From positions 1 to 48,375 of the forward strand of contig JAUWMV010000016.1 of NCBI GenBank assembly GCA_030613005.1: a DNA stretch of 48,375 nt. The letters are read 5' to 3'. A program made the position numbers and the translations under genes. Positions 28,074 through 38,271 of this stretch are shown here, in pieces (the first letter of the stretch is position 1; each line of letters starts with the position of its first letter). Below the pieces are notes generated by a model. That model saw only the letters and a program-made list of their open reading frames with translations, made no database searches and had not been told where the DNA came from. This DNA is from a bacterium. GTDB lineage: Bacteria > UBP14 > UBA6098 > B30-G16.

Positions 28074-28626
28074 TAAGTTCTCTTGGTTTAACGGAAATCT
28101 TGAAAATACTTTTCATCGAATATGCTGTTGCCCATCCCACACAACCACCAATAATGAAGCCTGCAAGAACATCTAATGGATAATGGACACCTACGTAGAT
28201 TCTTGAGAATCCGACAATTAAACTTATTGGAATGAATAACCAAAGAGTTTTCCTTTTGAAAAAACCAACCGCAGTCGTAAGAGCTAAGGAATTCGATGCG
28301 TGATTGGATGGAAAGGAGAATCTACCACCGCGATCGGTCAATAATCTTTCTGCGATTGTCCATGAGGGTCTTAGTCTTCCAATTAATGGTTTAATAATCT
28401 TTGCACAGATAGGATCGTTGATTGCAATAGCAATTAGAGCCACTAATGCTGCCCATTTTCCTTTTGTGCCACCAAAAATCGCTAAAATAGCAAGCATCCC
28501 AAGAACAGTCGGAATCCAAAATTCTCTATCGCTAAACAAGAGCATTAAAACATCCATGAAATGGCAGTTCAGTTTTTCATTAATGAATTTAAATAATCCA
28601 ATATCCCAATTTAGTATGTAATTCAT
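28012..28626 (-). CDS. PAP2-family phosphatase (undecaprenyl-diphosphatase-like)
   Basis: The 204-residue integral membrane protein carries the three-part PAP2 catalytic motif: 'KIIKPLIGRLRPSW', 'SFPSNHASNSLALTTAVG' (SNH in place of SGH) and 'SRIYVGVHYPLDVLAG'. About five to six helices surround it. PAP2 enzymes at the membrane dephosphorylate lipid phosphates or undecaprenyl diphosphate for peptidoglycan and polysaccharide carriers. It follows the GlmU-like gene by 28 bases on the same strand and fits an envelope-sugar cluster. Confidence 0.9.
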   Translation of the reverse strand: MNYILNWDIGLFKFINEKLNCHFMDVLMLLFSDREFWIPTVLGMLAILAIFGGTKGKWAALVALIAIAINDPICAKIIKPLIGRLRPSWTIAERLLTDRGGRFSFPSNHASNSLALTTAVGFFKRKTLWLFIPISLIVGFSRIYVGVHYPLDVLAGFIIGGCVGWATAYSMKSIFKISVKPRELNVSNNRKNKNFQRNIQSTNN

Positions 28627-28654
28627 ATCTTCCTGAAATTAATTTTCGAAAATT

Positions 28655-29917
28655 CTAAAAATTACTTCGCAAACTTTCGGATTGCTCGGAAATATTCCTT
28701 AGCAAAACTTCCTCTGCTCTTGATAATCCGGAATCTCTTCTACTCATAACTATTATTGCTGTCTCTATCGCTTTACTTATATTATAGCTTTCAAATCCAT
28801 TTTCAAGACTACCCCATAAGAATGACGGTAAGGTTTTTGGTGCAAGTCCTCCGCCAAAAAAGTTGGCAGTAACCCCCACAGTACTACCTGAAGTAAGTAG
28901 CGTTCCAATTCCCAATTTTGAATGATCTCCAATGAATGTTCCGACTTTGTTTAATCCTGTGGAGTATATCTTTTCGGGTGTTGTAACTCGAATTTCGTGA
29001 TAGTTGTTTTTCAGATCGCTGTTTGTTGTTAAAGCGCCAAGATTAACCCATTTGCCGATATAGGAGTGTCCAATGAAACCATCATGGAATTTGTTTGAAT
29101 ACCCAAGGAAAATTGATTCCTCAACCTCTCCGCCAATTCTACAAACTGGTCCGATGCTCGTTCCCTCCCTAATTCTGGCATACGGCATAACATTAGTGCC
29201 TTCTCCGATATAAGTCGGACCTATTATTACTGCACCAGACATAACATAAACGTCTTTATCGATTATTACTGGACCATTTCGACCGTCGAGTACTGCAAAT
29301 GGATCTATTATTGCTCCCTCATTTACGAATACTGTACCTAAGATCGCAGCTCGGTCATCTATTTCACCGAGAGAAACGCGATTGCTAAAGTTCTCTTCGA
29401 AATCTGAGACGATTATTTCGGGATTTTTATATACTAGGTTCCATATTGAATCGAAAACAGGCACATCCGTTTCGATTATTGGATACAAACTCATTAGATT
29501 GTCATAATCTTTTTCTGTGGGAAGCGATTCAAAAATGCGATGTAATATGTCTAATTCTTTACCAAAAGGAAAGTAAACTGCTACAGGTTTCTCTTGAGCA
29601 GTAAGAACAGTAAGTTTATCTAAATTATCAATAATTTGTTTATGCTTTTTTGTAAAAACGGCTGTCCCGTTTAGGAAAACGGTAGGAAGATCGGGATCGA
29701 TACCAGCTGGGTAAATTTGTATGCCTAAATCCTGAAGGATATTTTTAAGTTTGGGTCTGCAGATTCCGCTGGGGTTTCGGTCTCCGAATAGATCTAAGGC
29801 TCTATCCACGAATCTTTCAGTCCCAATTCGCAAATCAAAAAGAGGTCGAGTAAGAGATAGTGGATAGAATCGATCCCAATTGTAATCCTCCCATAAAACA
29901 ACATTGTACTTTCTCAT
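28655..29917 (-). CDS. GlmU-like sugar-nucleotidyl transferase (Bacteroidota type)
   Basis: The ATG at 29917 has GGAG about eight bases upstream and starts four bases after the purN stop; a longer start at 29944 would overlap purN. The 420-residue protein begins 'KYNVVLWEDYNWDRFYPLSL' and continues 'TRPLFDLRIG', matching the alternative bacterial GlmU family seen in Bacteroidota. Residues from about 200 form a left-handed beta-helix of hexapeptide repeats ('AILGTVFVNEGAIIDPFAVL', 'YIGEGTNVMPYARI', 'IGDHSKLGIGTLLTSGSTV'), the acyltransferase half. It would make UDP-N-acetylglucosamine from glucosamine-1-phosphate. Confidence 0.88.
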   Translation of the reverse strand: MRKYNVVLWEDYNWDRFYPLSLTRPLFDLRIGTERFVDRALDLFGDRNPSGICRPKLKNILQDLGIQIYPAGIDPDLPTVFLNGTAVFTKKHKQIIDNLDKLTVLTAQEKPVAVYFPFGKELDILHRIFESLPTEKDYDNLMSLYPIIETDVPVFDSIWNLVYKNPEIIVSDFEENFSNRVSLGEIDDRAAILGTVFVNEGAIIDPFAVLDGRNGPVIIDKDVYVMSGAVIIGPTYIGEGTNVMPYARIREGTSIGPVCRIGGEVEESIFLGYSNKFHDGFIGHSYIGKWVNLGALTTNSDLKNNYHEIRVTTPEKIYSTGLNKVGTFIGDHSKLGIGTLLTSGSTVGVTANFFGGGLAPKTLPSFLWGSLENGFESYNISKAIETAIIVMSRRDSGLSRAEEVLLRNISEQSESLRSNF

Positions 29918-29921
29918 TTTA

Positions 29922-30542
29922 TTACTCCGGTTTGATAATGACATGTCTGTTATGTATCAAAACTCTATTCTCAGCGAACCATTTGAGAACTTTTGGGTAA
30001 AGAAAATGTTCTTGAATCATAATACGTTCAGCTAAGGTTTCTGGAGTATCGTTTTCGAGAACCTGCACACATTGTTGAGCTATAATCGGACCATGATCGA
30101 AGATGTTGTCTACAAGGTGAATTGTTACACCACTGACCTTGCATCCATATTCCAGAACAGTTTGATGGACTCGTAAACCATACATTCTTTTTCCACCAAA
30201 CGAGGGTAATAATGCAGGATGAATGTTTGTTATTCTATGTTGAAATTGTGTTATAATTTCTGGTGGTATTTTTCGCATATAACCTGCAAGTGCAATAAAG
30301 TCAATTCTTTCCTCTTCTAGTTTTGATTTCATTGAAATGACAAAATTATCACGATTATCAAAATCTCCACTGGAAATATAATATGCTGGTATGTTATGTT
30401 TATTAGCTCGCTTAAGCGCATATGAATCCGCTTTATTTGAAACAACAAGGGAAATTTCGGCTGGCAAATCGCCTTTTATGGAGGCATCTATTATAGCTTG
30501 TAAATTTGTTCCATTCCCTGAAGCAAATACTGCAATACGCAT
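29922..30542 (-). CDS. purN: Phosphoribosylglycinamide formyltransferase
   Basis: The ATG at 30542 ('MRIAVFASGNGTNLQ') is preferred, as GGAG lies six bases upstream; the in-frame ATG at 30554 contains that very ribosome site. The 206-residue enzyme transfers a formyl group from 10-formyl-THF to GAR in purine synthesis. The catalytic triad is visible as N106, H108 ('TNIHPALLPSF') and D149 ('FDHGPII'). The glycine-rich phosphate loop 'GNGTN' is at 10-13. It lies between rmlB and the GlmU-like gene; no other purine genes are nearby. Confidence 0.96.
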   Translation of the reverse strand: MRIAVFASGNGTNLQAIIDASIKGDLPAEISLVVSNKADSYALKRANKHNIPAYYISSGDFDNRDNFVISMKSKLEEERIDFIALAGYMRKIPPEIITQFQHRITNIHPALLPSFGGKRMYGLRVHQTVLEYGCKVSGVTIHLVDNIFDHGPIIAQQCVQVLENDTPETLAERIMIQEHFLYPKVLKWFAENRVLIHNRHVIIKPE

Positions 30543-30570
30543 TTTTTTCTCCATCTTTGCGGAGGATTAA

Positions 30571-31581
30571 TTATTTTACTTTATAATTTGAAGATTTCTT
30601 CGAATAGAATTCTTCAGCTTCCTCGGTTTTTTTATTAAGCCACTTTTCTCTTTTCTTATACCAATTTATTGTTTCGGTAAATTTTTCAACGAACTTCGCT
30701 TGTGGTTTCCAGCCAAGTTTTCCAATTTTTTCCCAATTTATGCAATACCGTTTGTCGTGTCCTAATCGATCTTTCACATGAGTAATGAGATTGTAAGGCT
30801 TATTAAGAATGTCCAACATCAACTTTGTAATTTCAATATTTTGGTGCAGTTCAGATGCTCCTATATTGTATATTTCTCCCAGAATACCTTTTTGCAGAAG
30901 CAATAGGAGAGCTTTGCAGTTGTCCTCGACATATAACCAATCTCGGATATTTTTTCCATCGCCGAAAAGAGGAAGTTTGTCTTTTCTAAAAGTAAGAGAA
31001 ACAAATCTCGGGATTAGTTTTTCAGGATACTGATACAGACCGTAATTGTTAGAGCTTCTAGCGATAATTACCGGTACATTATATGAAACAAAATATGCAT
31101 TACACAACATATCTGCTGCAGCTTTGGATGCAGAGTAAGGACTGGAGGGTTTCAGTGGTGTGGATTCATCGGCAGCATATTTGATGATGGAACCGTAAAC
31201 TTCGTCGGTAGAAACTTGAAGGAATTTCTCGATTTTATGTTTTCTGGTGAGCTCGAGAAGAACGCGAACGCCTTCAACATTTGTTGCCATAAATGGCGAT
31301 GGATCGAAGAGTGATCTATCAACATGTGATTCCGCAGCGAAGTTAATGACCCAATTCATACCAGATATAGCTTTAGCTGAGACGCTAAAATCGATGATAT
31401 CACCTCGGATAAATGATACTTTTGGATTGTCGAGAACATTTTCCAAATTTTCAATGCTGCCAGAATAAGTTAATTTATCTAGAATTCTTATCTTCTCGAT
31501 CTGAGGTACTTTCAGTAAAAGTCTAACGAAATTTGAACCTATAAAACCAGCCCCACCTGTAACAAGTATCTTTTTCCCCAC
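30571..31581 (-). CDS. rmlB: dTDP-glucose 4,6-dehydratase
   Basis: GTG at 31581 is chosen because AGGAGG lies seven bases upstream; a TTG at 31605 is less likely. The 336-residue short-chain dehydratase has the NAD-binding 'TGGAGFIGSN' (residues 8-16), 'VSTDEVYGSI' (catalytic Ser/Thr-Asp-Glu region) and 'SPYSASKAAADML' (YxxxK). It converts dTDP-glucose to the 4-keto-6-deoxy sugar for rhamnose and other surface sugars. rmlA, C and D are absent here. The C-terminus is lysine-rich. Confidence 0.93.
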   Translation of the reverse strand: MGKKILVTGGAGFIGSNFVRLLLKVPQIEKIRILDKLTYSGSIENLENVLDNPKVSFIRGDIIDFSVSAKAISGMNWVINFAAESHVDRSLFDPSPFMATNVEGVRVLLELTRKHKIEKFLQVSTDEVYGSIIKYAADESTPLKPSSPYSASKAAADMLCNAYFVSYNVPVIIARSSNNYGLYQYPEKLIPRFVSLTFRKDKLPLFGDGKNIRDWLYVEDNCKALLLLLQKGILGEIYNIGASELHQNIEITKLMLDILNKPYNLITHVKDRLGHDKRYCINWEKIGKLGWKPQAKFVEKFTETINWYKKREKWLNKKTEEAEEFYSKKSSNYKVK

Positions 31582-31825
31582 AAAATTTCCTCCTATTGCA
31601 GACAATTACTTCTACAAATTTAGTTCCCGAAATTTAAAATGAAACGAAAAAACATTATAAATTCTCAAAGAACTAACAAATTATTTTAATTAATTAGACC
31701 TGTGTATAATGTTTAATTTCCCAGTTTAGTATTCTAAAAATAAAGAATAATTTTTACTTTCTGTTTAGAATTGAAATAAAAATAAAGCCAGATCGATCTA
31801 TATCAGACAATGGAGCTCAAACTTT

Positions 31826-34552
31826 TTATTTTATATAAGTAAGTTTCTTTGTTGTTGCCATATTATTGCATCGGAGGTGAACGAAAAATACTCCGGATCC
31901 AAGTTCATGTCCAGTTTGAGAGCAAACATCCCAGAGGATTGATCCACTTTTATTTGTAGCAAATTTAACAACTAATCTACCAGAAATATCGAAAATTTCG
32001 ATTAAACCGTTATCAGTGGGTTCAAACGAGATCTGTACTGTAGAATTGAAAGGATTAGGAGATAATGTTAACATTGGATAATCTGGAAGTATGTTATCGG
32101 TCTCAATTATTCCTGATTGCCGATATGTGAACTCCCAGCACGTGTCGATTCGGTTATTATAGCAGTAATCGACATAATCTTCCATAAGCACACAAACTTT
32201 AAAAGTATCTATTATGTAAGAGCATACGCTTTCCAACAATCCAATGAAGTTATCCCTTCGTATACCAAAGATCATTGGAGTTGGCTTCATTAATGAATCG
32301 TAAGGCCAGGTTGCTATTCTGCTAGGATAATCTTCAAAGACATGAAATAATCTTATTTTACTCCTTCGAGTAAGGCTATCGGAGTAGTTATCGGATATAT
32401 AAACGAAGAAATCTCCGGAAGTCGAGGTATCAAGCTCTGTGCCGTATGAACATGAATCAATATGTGGAGGAGATAAATCAATATAAAATGACCACATAAT
32501 CGAGTCTGGTATACTATATCCAAGTATATCTTTAGCATCGGTAAGTACCACGCTTATTTCACCTTCACTCCATGTGGTTAATGGATTAAATACCATCGAT
32601 GGTGCAGAAAAGGTTATATGCGGATCAGGAGCAGAATATAACGTGTCGTTAACTCGGAGCTTAATAGTAGATGGGTCTATTCCTTCTCTATCGGTTATCC
32701 ACATGCAAATTGCCTGAGATGAACAAGCGGAAACCGATCCGGAATCTGGATATCTTATTGTTGCGCTAGGAAGTGAGACATCTCTTTTGTAAAATCTCCA
32801 ACAAAACTCAAATTCGTTTGGACAACGACCAACATCACTTCCACGAACGCATACTATATTTGTTTCCGGTAATATGATTCCTAAGGAAAATATATTAAGG
32901 GAGGCAGTTCTTCCATCCCAATTCAATCCAGTTGCACCAAAAGAAAAAACCGAATCATTGAGAACCATTTCGGTAAGTCTAATCGGCGAAATATCGTAAA
33001 GGGATATCCAAATGCTTGTCGGTGTGATAGTTGAAACAGATTCTGGAGCAGGATATACATTAACGGGACGCGGTGGTAAATTGTCCCAGATGATACTTCG
33101 ACAGAATTTTTCAGGGATACTTGAGCCTGTGATATCCATCAGACTATCGATACAAATTGTTATTGTATCCTCAAAAGAATCAGGATAATCCGGGTGGAAA
33201 AATACAAAACTGCTATCGACCCAGACTTCAGGATCGGATGTTCTGTATAATGATCCATCAAAAGAAATCACAACTGTTGCGGGATCAATTGCATCGTCGA
33301 TAGATATGTAAAACGAAATCGTAGTGTCGCAGGTAATAATCTCGTTCTCAAATGGCATTGTAGTTGAAATATATGGATAATCTGGAAATTCTGGTTCATC
33401 TGTTAGGTTTCCAAAAATATCCCATTTTACACCACTTCTTCTATCTTGCCAAACTGTAAGGTATTTTTTAAAGATTGGATGATAAGCAACATCAGGATTA
33501 GTTTGTGCTTGTGGATACTCACAAATAGGAAAATCATCTAAATAAGGTATTCCAAATTTGTCGAGAATAATACTATAAATATCATAGCTGTCATTTCTAT
33601 TGTCCTGCCACACAACTAGAAAACATTCATTGTTGTATGCTATGGATGGATTCGTTTGTTCTCTCGGTGCTCTGGCAATCGGTAATCCTTCCGCTGTTGT
33701 AGCGAGATGTTCTATAATTGCCATGTTTATATCGTAATTTGTAAACTCTGAATAAGATTGCCAAGTAATCGCAAAGCGATTTTCCGCAGGAGTTGCTCCT
33801 GAAACAGAACAGAGGTGAGGTCTTATGGCTGTTGGATTATTAATAAGTAAGAATGACGGTCCCAGAGAAATTCCAATGGAATCGTAGTATTCCCCAAAGA
33901 TACCTTGCCCTGAACTTGTTGAGTCATACCATACGATTAGGAACTCTGAACCATTATATGCAACAGATGGAAAGCCTCCAGCAGACGTTGAAAGATCTAT
34001 AATTCCTGTTGTGGGTGTTCCTGTCGTATCAAAGATAACGCATTTCGTTCCTTGGATACCACCTACTTTCATCCAGACATTAATATAATGAGTACCTGAG
34101 AATGCTAAATCTGTGTAATCATATCCGATGCTATCAACCTCTGCAATCGTTTTTTCAATTGTAATAGGACCTATACAATTCGATTTTCTTATCATAACAA
34201 AAATGCTATCATGTTCAGGAGGTGTATAATGATGAAAATAATCGAGCCAAACTATTGTTACATGATCAAAAGGATTATTTGAAGTTATTGACGGAGCCAT
34301 TTGATGTGAGTTATGAGGTGCATGTATTTTTATTGTTGTTGAATCAATAAGTCCAGTATCGTTTACAGTAGTACCTATTATATTGCTTTCAATACCTCTG
34401 GGTGTATAATCTTCCCAAACCACAAAGTAGCAATCATTTGTAATACCAATCTTTGGACTAATCTGATCTAAACCTGCGTTGATTATCGCGAATTGGTGAG
34501 CTGAGATAATTGTAGTTAAAAGAATAGAGCATAACAATAGTTTACGTATCAC
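31826..34552 (-). CDS. Large secreted beta-propeller protein with Por sorting domain
   Basis: GTG at 34552 is the likely start (AGGGGG four bases upstream); the ATG at 34570 overlaps the dapL stop and has no ribosome site. The 908-residue protein begins with a signal peptide (IRKLLLCSILLTTIISAHQ). The first half repeats a unit such as 'NECFLVVWQDNRNDSYDIYS', 'YLTVWQDRRSGVKWDIFGN' and 'SEFLIVWYDSTSSGQGIFGE', which suggests a WD-like or Kelch-like propeller of about six blades. Later parts are immunoglobulin-like. It ends 'LSPNPFNSTVQISFEPTDNG' with a Por sorting domain. It is probably surface attached; no function is known. Confidence 0.88.
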   Translation of the reverse strand: MIRKLLLCSILLTTIISAHQFAIINAGLDQISPKIGITNDCYFVVWEDYTPRGIESNIIGTTVNDTGLIDSTTIKIHAPHNSHQMAPSITSNNPFDHVTIVWLDYFHHYTPPEHDSIFVMIRKSNCIGPITIEKTIAEVDSIGYDYTDLAFSGTHYINVWMKVGGIQGTKCVIFDTTGTPTTGIIDLSTSAGGFPSVAYNGSEFLIVWYDSTSSGQGIFGEYYDSIGISLGPSFLLINNPTAIRPHLCSVSGATPAENRFAITWQSYSEFTNYDINMAIIEHLATTAEGLPIARAPREQTNPSIAYNNECFLVVWQDNRNDSYDIYSIILDKFGIPYLDDFPICEYPQAQTNPDVAYHPIFKKYLTVWQDRRSGVKWDIFGNLTDEPEFPDYPYISTTMPFENEIITCDTTISFYISIDDAIDPATVVISFDGSLYRTSDPEVWVDSSFVFFHPDYPDSFEDTITICIDSLMDITGSSIPEKFCRSIIWDNLPPRPVNVYPAPESVSTITPTSIWISLYDISPIRLTEMVLNDSVFSFGATGLNWDGRTASLNIFSLGIILPETNIVCVRGSDVGRCPNEFEFCWRFYKRDVSLPSATIRYPDSGSVSACSSQAICMWITDREGIDPSTIKLRVNDTLYSAPDPHITFSAPSMVFNPLTTWSEGEISVVLTDAKDILGYSIPDSIMWSFYIDLSPPHIDSCSYGTELDTSTSGDFFVYISDNYSDSLTRRSKIRLFHVFEDYPSRIATWPYDSLMKPTPMIFGIRRDNFIGLLESVCSYIIDTFKVCVLMEDYVDYCYNNRIDTCWEFTYRQSGIIETDNILPDYPMLTLSPNPFNSTVQISFEPTDNGLIEIFDISGRLVVKFATNKSGSILWDVCSQTGHELGSGVFFVHLRCNNMATTKKLTYIK

Positions 34553-34569
34553 GATTCCCCCTGCTTTCA

Positions 34570-35721
34570 TTATTTTTTTATTACTTTTCTTAGTTGTGAC
34601 GCAGCCAATTCAATATCTGCATTTGGCAATGTCATTGAAAATCTAACATATTTTTTCCCACTTGAGCCCATTGCATCCCCTGGCATTGTAATTATCCCAG
34701 CTTTTGCTATCAAGAACTCAGAAAACCGAAATGAATTCTCAAAACTATCTGGTATTTTTGTCCATATATAAAATGTAGCGTCATCGTTAAAAGGTTCAAG
34801 GTCTAATTTTTTCAAAACATCAGAAAAATACAAAATTCTCTTTTTATATATATCTCTTATAGAATCGGTAAGTGACCAGTAATTGTCTAAGGCGATTTTC
34901 CCAGCATATTGAATAGCTCTAAAAACCCCTGAGTCGATGTTCTTTTTCATGATTTTTAAGGCATTGATGACATAGGAATTTCCCACTGCATAGCCGATAC
35001 GCCACCCACTCATATTGAATGTTTTAGAAAGTGAATGAAATTCTATCGCTACGTCTAAAGCTCCATTAACCTCAAGAATCGAGTAGGGTGCTTCGTCAAA
35101 GTAAATTTCATTATATGCAGCGTCATTAACTATTATAAAACCATATCTATGAGCGAGTTCCACAAATTGTTCCATAAAGTTTTGATCCATTGTTTTTGTT
35201 GTGGGGTTATTTGGATAATTTATACATACAAGCTTAGTATTAGATTTAATTTGTTCTAAATCTGGTAGAAAATGATTTTTTTCCAAGAGTGGAAGAGGAT
35301 AAGGTTCACCATTAGCGAAAACAATCCCCGCTTTAATAACTGGATATCCTGGTTCAGTAAAAGCTGCAATATTTCCTGAGTTTAAAACTGCCATTGGAAG
35401 ATGAAAAATTCCCTCTTTTGTGCCAATGAGAACAATAATATTTTCATCTACTGAAAGTTTGATTTTGTATCTGTTAAGGAAAAAACGAGCAATTGATTGA
35501 AGTAAAAATTCTTCACCGGAGTATGATGGATATCGATGATTTTTTACATCACAAAGTGCTGCAACCAAAGCACCTTGTATCTCCTTTGGAGGTGGAAGAT
35601 CGGGATCTCCAACGCCCATATCTATTACTCGTTTGGTTTTGGAAATTTCAACTTTTAACTTATCCAATTGAGCAAAAGGATAAGAGATAAATTGCTTTAG
35701 TCTTGTCGATAGATTTTTCAT
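34570..35721 (-). CDS. dapL: LL-diaminopimelate aminotransferase (class I/II PLP enzyme)
   Basis: The 383-residue PLP enzyme has the DapL signature parts: 'PFAQLDKLKVE', 'VIDMGVGDPDLPPP', 'HRYPSYSGEEF' and 'IGTKEGIFHLPMAVLNSG'. 'INYPNNPT', 'NDAAYNEIYFD' (D200, Y203) and 'EFHSLSKTFNMSGWRIGYAVGN' follow, with the PLP lysine at 233. It makes LL-diaminopimelate directly from tetrahydrodipicolinate for lysine and peptidoglycan. This one-step route occurs in Chlamydiota, Bacteroidota and several candidate phyla. No other lysine genes are nearby. It diverges from the tldE-like gene with 125 bases between. Confidence 0.86.
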   Translation of the reverse strand: MKNLSTRLKQFISYPFAQLDKLKVEISKTKRVIDMGVGDPDLPPPKEIQGALVAALCDVKNHRYPSYSGEEFLLQSIARFFLNRYKIKLSVDENIIVLIGTKEGIFHLPMAVLNSGNIAAFTEPGYPVIKAGIVFANGEPYPLPLLEKNHFLPDLEQIKSNTKLVCINYPNNPTTKTMDQNFMEQFVELAHRYGFIIVNDAAYNEIYFDEAPYSILEVNGALDVAIEFHSLSKTFNMSGWRIGYAVGNSYVINALKIMKKNIDSGVFRAIQYAGKIALDNYWSLTDSIRDIYKKRILYFSDVLKKLDLEPFNDDATFYIWTKIPDSFENSFRFSEFLIAKAGIITMPGDAMGSSGKKYVRFSMTLPNADIELAASQLRKVIKK

Positions 35722-35846
35722 ATTCCATGCATAAATTAGAGTCGTGAAAATTTAATGAAAAATTATTCAATTAGTATTAATTTTTACTCGCTAAAATTCG
35801 ATAATAATTTAATATTATTACATACTTGTAAAATTAAGGGGGTCAA

Positions 35847-37205
35847 ATGTCTCTGCAACAGGAAAAAGAAATATTCGAGACAATTAGTCAAAAGGTTTTT
35901 GAGCTTTGTGGCAAATACGAAGCTGAATTAATCTATTATTCTTTCGAGAATTCTCTCACCAGATATGCTAACAATGTTATACATCAAAATCTTGCAACTC
36001 AAAAAGGTGAGGTTGATATCCGACTTATCCGAGGGAAAAAGACAGGTACTGTTTCAGTATCTACTTCAGCGTCAGATGAGATGTTAACCCGAGCAGTTGA
36101 ATCAGCAAAAGAGATCGTCGAAAATACACCGGAAAATGAAGATTTGATGCCTATTCTTGGAATTCAGGAATATAAAGAAATAGATAAATATTGCGAATAT
36201 ACAGCTAATTTGGAACCCGAGAAAAGAGCAGATATAGTTTGCAAAATTGTTGATGAATCCAAAGCTCACGATTTCAATGCTGCAGGTATCGTTGAGAATG
36301 GATGGACTGCATTGGGAATCGCTAACACAAAAGGTGCCAGAGCTTTTGCAGCTAATTCTAACTTTGTCTTTAGCGCAACGGTAGAGGGAAAAAGCGGATC
36401 AGGATGGGCTGAGGGAACTAGTTGGCGTTTTTCTGATGTTGACATCGATGCTGAGATCGCTGAGGCTGTGGATCTTGCACAAAGAAGCCAAAATCCACAG
36501 GATATTAAACCGGGAAGATATACTGTTGTTTTGACTCCTGCAGCCTTTGGTGATTTGCTTATGTTCTTGAATTGGATTGGATTTAATGCTAGAAAGCATT
36601 TAGAAGGAGAAAGTTTTCTTAAGGGGAAGTTGGGAAAGAAGGTTTTCAGTGAAAAGTTAACTATGATTGACGATGCATACGATAATAGATGGTCTGGTTT
36701 GCCTTTCGATTTTGAAGCTTATCCTCGCAAGGAAGTTACGCTTGTGGAAAACGGTGTTTTGAAAAATCTCGTTTATGATCGTTGGACCGCTTTAAAGATG
36801 AATGCTGATCCAACAGGTCATGGTCTTCAGCAACCTAATCATTGGGGCGCTATACCGTTGAATTTAATTGTTGCCGGTGGTGATAAACCTTTTAAAGAGA
36901 TTATTAAATCTGTCAAGAATGGTCTTTTTGTAGTTCATTTTCATTATACAAATGTTTCTGAACTCACAAAACTAACTCTTACAGGAATGACAAGGGATGG
37001 CTTATTCATGATAGAAAATGGTGAGATTACACGTCCAGTTAAGAACATGCGCTTTACAGAAAGCGTTGAAGAAACATTGAAAAATGTTGTCGACATAGCC
37101 TCTGAACAAAAAACTGTTACTGGTTTTTTCTTTGGTGGTGCCATTGTTCCGGGCATAGTTATAGAAAATTTCAATTTCTCAAGTACTACTGAGTTTGGTG
37201 GGTAA
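35847..37205 (+). CDS. TldE/PmbA-type protein of the TldD/PmbA protease family
   Basis: AGGGGG is six bases before the ATG. The 452-residue protein shows the family's N-terminal 'YANNVIHQNLATQKGEVDIRL'-like strand region, 'RYTVVLTPAAFGDLL' and a C-terminal 'KNGLFVVHFHYTN', 'LTGMTRDGLFMIENGEI' and 'GAIVPGIVIENFNF' close to the family. It lacks the HExxxH zinc site of TldD, as expected for the PmbA (TldE) partner. The pair digests or matures peptides such as microcin precursors. No TldD is in the window. Confidence 0.9.
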   Translation: MSLQQEKEIFETISQKVFELCGKYEAELIYYSFENSLTRYANNVIHQNLATQKGEVDIRLIRGKKTGTVSVSTSASDEMLTRAVESAKEIVENTPENEDLMPILGIQEYKEIDKYCEYTANLEPEKRADIVCKIVDESKAHDFNAAGIVENGWTALGIANTKGARAFAANSNFVFSATVEGKSGSGWAEGTSWRFSDVDIDAEIAEAVDLAQRSQNPQDIKPGRYTVVLTPAAFGDLLMFLNWIGFNARKHLEGESFLKGKLGKKVFSEKLTMIDDAYDNRWSGLPFDFEAYPRKEVTLVENGVLKNLVYDRWTALKMNADPTGHGLQQPNHWGAIPLNLIVAGGDKPFKEIIKSVKNGLFVVHFHYTNVSELTKLTLTGMTRDGLFMIENGEITRPVKNMRFTESVEETLKNVVDIASEQKTVTGFFFGGAIVPGIVIENFNFSSTTEFGG

Positions 37206-37377
37206 ATATTTCGTTTTGATTATTCTGGCACGAAAAAAGAATTATAAATCTTTATGACCGTGTGACTTATTAAGGTCAAGTAAATCCAAATTTTTGATTG
37301 ATAATATTTTAGATTTTTTATAGTCTTAATTTCGAGTAAATTAAAAATTACCTGTGAGTAAAAATTCTGGAGGAGAA

Positions 37378-38247
37378 ATGTCAATACTTGTGGACGAAAA
37401 TACTAAAGTTTTAGTTCAGGGAATAACCGGTAGAGATGGTTCTTTTCACACCCAAACGATGTTAGATTATGGTACAAAAGTTGTTGCTGGCGTCACACCT
37501 GGAAAAGGTGGAATAGATGTTCATGGAGTGCCAGTATTCAACACTGTGTTGGATGCCGTTAAAGAAACTGATGCTAATACTTCTATAGTATTTGTGCCAC
37601 CAAGATTCGCTGTCGATGCAATATTTGAGTCTGCCGAAGCAGGAATTGAGCTTATTGTAGCAATTACAGAGGGAATACCGGCTCTTGACGGTGCAAAAAT
37701 ATATGATTTTCTGAAGAAAATTGGCTCGAGACTGATAGGACCGAATTGTCCGGGAATAATTTCACCCGGCAAATGTAAGGTTGGAATACTTCCAGCTCAT
37801 ATATTTGAAGAAGGCAATGTGGGTTTGATATCTCGTTCCGGAACATTAACTTATGAAATAGTATACAACATGACCCTTTCTGGGTTTGGGCAAACTACTT
37901 GCCTTGGAATAGGTGGGGATTTCATTATCGGCACTAGTTTCATAGACGCATTAAGCTTGTTCCAAAGAGATCCCGAAACAAAAGCAGTTGTTATAATTGG
38001 AGAAATAGGTAGTACGGATGAGCAAGATGCAGCCGATTATATTGTAGATAATATGGATATTCCGGTAGTTGCCTTTATCGCTGGACAAACAGCACCTCCA
38101 GGGAAGAGAATGGGTCATGCTGGTGCAATAATTTCCGGGTCTGAAGGCACTGCTGCAGAGAAAATTGCTAAGTTTAAAGAGTGTGGTATACCTGTGGCAA
38201 GGATACCATCCGAAATTCCGCAGTTACTTAGAAGTTGTTTGCAGTGA
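37378..38247 (+). CDS. sucD: Succinyl-CoA synthetase alpha subunit
   Basis: ATG at 37378 with GGAGGAG just before gives 289 residues, the usual length for SucD; an upstream GTG at 37354 includes the ribosome site. Visible parts are '[19 protein letters not shown]' (CoA-binding), '[19 protein letters not shown]', '[15 protein letters not shown]' and '[18 protein letters not shown]', where the histidine is the phosphorylated active-site residue. It makes or uses succinyl-CoA with GTP/ATP in the TCA cycle. The beta subunit gene sucC is not adjacent on either side, which is unusual. The product may pair with a distant SucC. Confidence 0.95.
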   Translation: MSILVDENTKVLVQGITGRDGSFHTQTMLDYGTKVVAGVTPGKGGIDVHGVPVFNTVLDAVKETDANTSIVFVPPRFAVDAIFESAEAGIELIVAITEGIPALDGAKIYDFLKKIGSRLIGPNCPGIISPGKCKVGILPAHIFEEGNVGLISRSGTLTYEIVYNMTLSGFGQTTCLGIGGDFIIGTSFIDALSLFQRDPETKAVVIIGEIGSTDEQDAADYIVDNMDIPVVAFIAGQTAPPGKRMGHAGAIISGSEGTAAEKIAKFKECGIPVARIPSEIPQLLRSCLQ

Positions 38248-38271
38248 GCACACATTTCAAAGGAGGGCATT

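Noticed and set aside
37266-37281. Partial inverted repeat TGACTTATTAAGGTCA as an operator
   Set aside because: Only the outer four bases of each arm match, and no regulator is evident.
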